Shown here: in pieces, positions 27,592 through 28,663 of the stretch
Numbering within the stretch: position 1 is the first letter of the stretch
Layout: each line of letters begins with the position of its first letter
From: a virus
Direction: 5' to 3' (one strand)
IMG/VR virus record: IMGVR_UViG_3300026484_000381
Coordinates: 1 to 28,663 of that record
DNA length: 28,663 nucleotides
Translations under genes and position numbers: made by a program
The notes under the pieces: generated by a model
Database searches by the model: none
What the model was told of the DNA's origin: nothing
Seen by the model: the letters and a program-made list of their open reading frames with translations, nothing else

Positions 27592-28605
27592 ATGCTATTC
27601 GACAATTCAGATCATCTGCATAATATCAGCCCTTCACAAAATATTTTTTATAGGGCTGTTATCGAGGATAATGACGATTCCAAGGAACCAGGAGGCACAC
27701 TAGGCCGATGCCGAGTCAGGATTCTGGGCATACACTCTCAGAATGCCAAACGCACAGGAAAAAATAAAGGAACACCGACCGAGGAACTTCCGTGGGCAGA
27801 ATTAATGGTGAGCACAGGATTTTCAGGAGGTATGTCAGGTTTTGGTGTATCTTCAGTACCATTAAAAGGATCATGGGTTTGGGTTTTCCTAGATGGCGGT
27901 GACTGGAACAGACCCATCATAGTAGGCTTGATATTTTCGATATCAACAAAACAGGGACCAGGTGCTGCGAAGGCTGATGGAGGTTTTTATGATCCTGATA
28001 AAGTCTATCCTGTAAAGAAAAAACTCAATGAACCAGATATCAATCGTCTTGCGGCAAACCGAAAATTTGCAGAGACGCCAATCAAAAAAATCAGGGATGC
28101 TAACAAGGATAAGGGTATATCCACATCGACTGGAGGAACATGGAATGAGATTCTTGAAGCCTCGTCAAAAGCAAAATATCCTCACAATATAGTTTTCGAA
28201 ACACCAGGACAGAGTATAATAGAATATGATAGTACAGAAGGCAATGAGAGAATTCACTTTTTTCATAAATCTGGGACATATTGGGAGATTCAAGAAAAAG
28301 GAGATTATCAATCTAAAACGGTTGGTAACCACTATGAGATTATAGATAAAGATTATCATAGACTTACTAAAATGAATCAAAGGATTACTGTTCAAGCCGA
28401 TGTAGAAACAAAATATGATGCCAAGGAGACCATATTAATTGGTGGCAACCATAAAGAGACGATTAAAGGAAAGGTAGAACAAATTTATAAAAGTACCAAA
28501 GATGAGAAGGTTACAGGTGCTTGCACAGAAAAATACTCAGCTGGACAAAGTACAGATGGTGGGCCTAAAATTACTATTAAAGCAGGAGTCATAAACTTGA
28601 ATTAA
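27592..28605 (+). CDS. 5: Baseplate spike protein, T4 gp5/VgrG-like, without lysozyme domain
   Basis: ATG 27592 follows AAGGAGACACAA; an in-frame TTG at 27556 lies inside the previous gene. The 337-residue protein begins with an OB-fold of the gp5/VgrG type (NIFYRAVIEDNDD, LGRCRVRILGIHS, GSWVWVFLDGGDWNRPIIVG). A linker follows, then a repeat-rich beta region (QSIIEYDSTEGNERIHFFHKSG, VGNHYEIIDKDYHRLTK, ILIGGNHKETIKGK) typical of a triple beta-helix needle, ending PKITIKAGVINLN. There is no sign of the lysozyme domain that T4 gp5 carries between these parts. The trimer should form the membrane-puncturing tip, possibly capped by a separate PAAR protein outside the window. Confidence 0.85.
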   Translation: MLFDNSDHLHNISPSQNIFYRAVIEDNDDSKEPGGTLGRCRVRILGIHSQNAKRTGKNKGTPTEELPWAELMVSTGFSGGMSGFGVSSVPLKGSWVWVFLDGGDWNRPIIVGLIFSISTKQGPGAAKADGGFYDPDKVYPVKKKLNEPDINRLAANRKFAETPIKKIRDANKDKGISTSTGGTWNEILEASSKAKYPHNIVFETPGQSIIEYDSTEGNERIHFFHKSGTYWEIQEKGDYQSKTVGNHYEIIDKDYHRLTKMNQRITVQADVETKYDAKETILIGGNHKETIKGKVEQIYKSTKDEKVTGACTEKYSAGQSTDGGPKITIKAGVINLN

Positions 28606-28663
28606 GCATTTAAACAAAACCATCCTTTATATTTTAACCATTCTTTTTTGACTTGAGATAAGG

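Noticed and set aside
28606-28663. Window end after the spike gene
   Set aside because: A/T-rich, with no start codon plus binding site, promoter octamer or hairpin that can be supported in 58 nt.
1-28663. CRISPR arrays, IS elements, integrase or attachment sites
   Set aside because: No regularly spaced repeats, transposase or integrase motifs, or tRNA-end duplications were seen; the only mobile genes are the two homing endonucleases.

Overview
This window looks like part of the genome of a large, strictly lytic T4-type contractile-tailed phage (myovirus) of an A+T-rich host. Three kinds of evidence support this. T4-family proteins are recognisable: ATP-dependent DNA ligase gp30, NrdA/NrdB, terminase small subunit gp16, tail completion gp15, tail tube gp19, a tape measure, and hub and wedge proteins. 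There are ten perfect copies of the T4 late-promoter octamer TATAAATA, nearly all placed just upstream of structural or capsid-associated genes. There is also a tRNA cluster. The genome is roughly one third G+C, and the non-late promoters look like TTAAGT plus TATAAT in A/T-rich DNA. That is compatible with a Campylobacterota-like or other A+T-rich Gram-negative host, but the host cannot be fixed from the sequence.

Layout. Positions 1-10350 (+ strand) form an early/middle block: the end of an SPFH (prohibitin-like) gene, several small orphan genes, DNA ligase, a small GGDEF protein, a ClpP-like protease, a Dam-type adenine methylase, and class Ia ribonucleotide reductase. Positions 10391-11330 hold what I read as an anti-CBASS pair. 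The first gene is an Acb1-like 2H phosphodiesterase that also carries a T4-style capsid-targeting propeptide. The second is an Acb2-like cyclic-nucleotide sponge. Each is preceded by a late promoter. Positions 11341-12967 hold four small unknown genes, one with a hairpin that can hide its ribosome binding site. Positions 13007-14313 hold six tRNAs (Trp, initiator fMet, Arg-UCU, Arg-CCU, Ser, and a CAU tRNA that is probably Ile2). They are interleaved with about 750 nt of gene-free, highly structured DNA ending in a terminator, a candidate for a large ornate phage RNA.

Positions 14369-19874 include a converging minus-strand late block: gp16, gp15, then three tandem tail-tube-like paralogs. It is interrupted by two related GIY-YIG-type homing endonuclease genes, each flanked by a short duplication of a late-expression signal. 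A 14-bp palindrome made of two overlapping late promoters (19893-19906) fires this block leftward and the tail module rightward. That module (19931-28605, + strand) contains two paralogous gp26-type tail assembly/baseplate proteins, a small overlapping -1-frame partner with a slippery TTTTTTG, the tape measure, then gp48/54-like, gp53-like, gp27-like and gp5-like baseplate proteins.

Most notable: the adjacent Acb1-like and Acb2-like genes, with the first apparently packaged in the capsid; the tRNA-embedded structured RNA region; the phage-encoded initiator tRNA; a probable programmed frameshift in the tail chaperone; and the duplication scars around both homing genes. All family assignments are from reading the sequence, with no database search.
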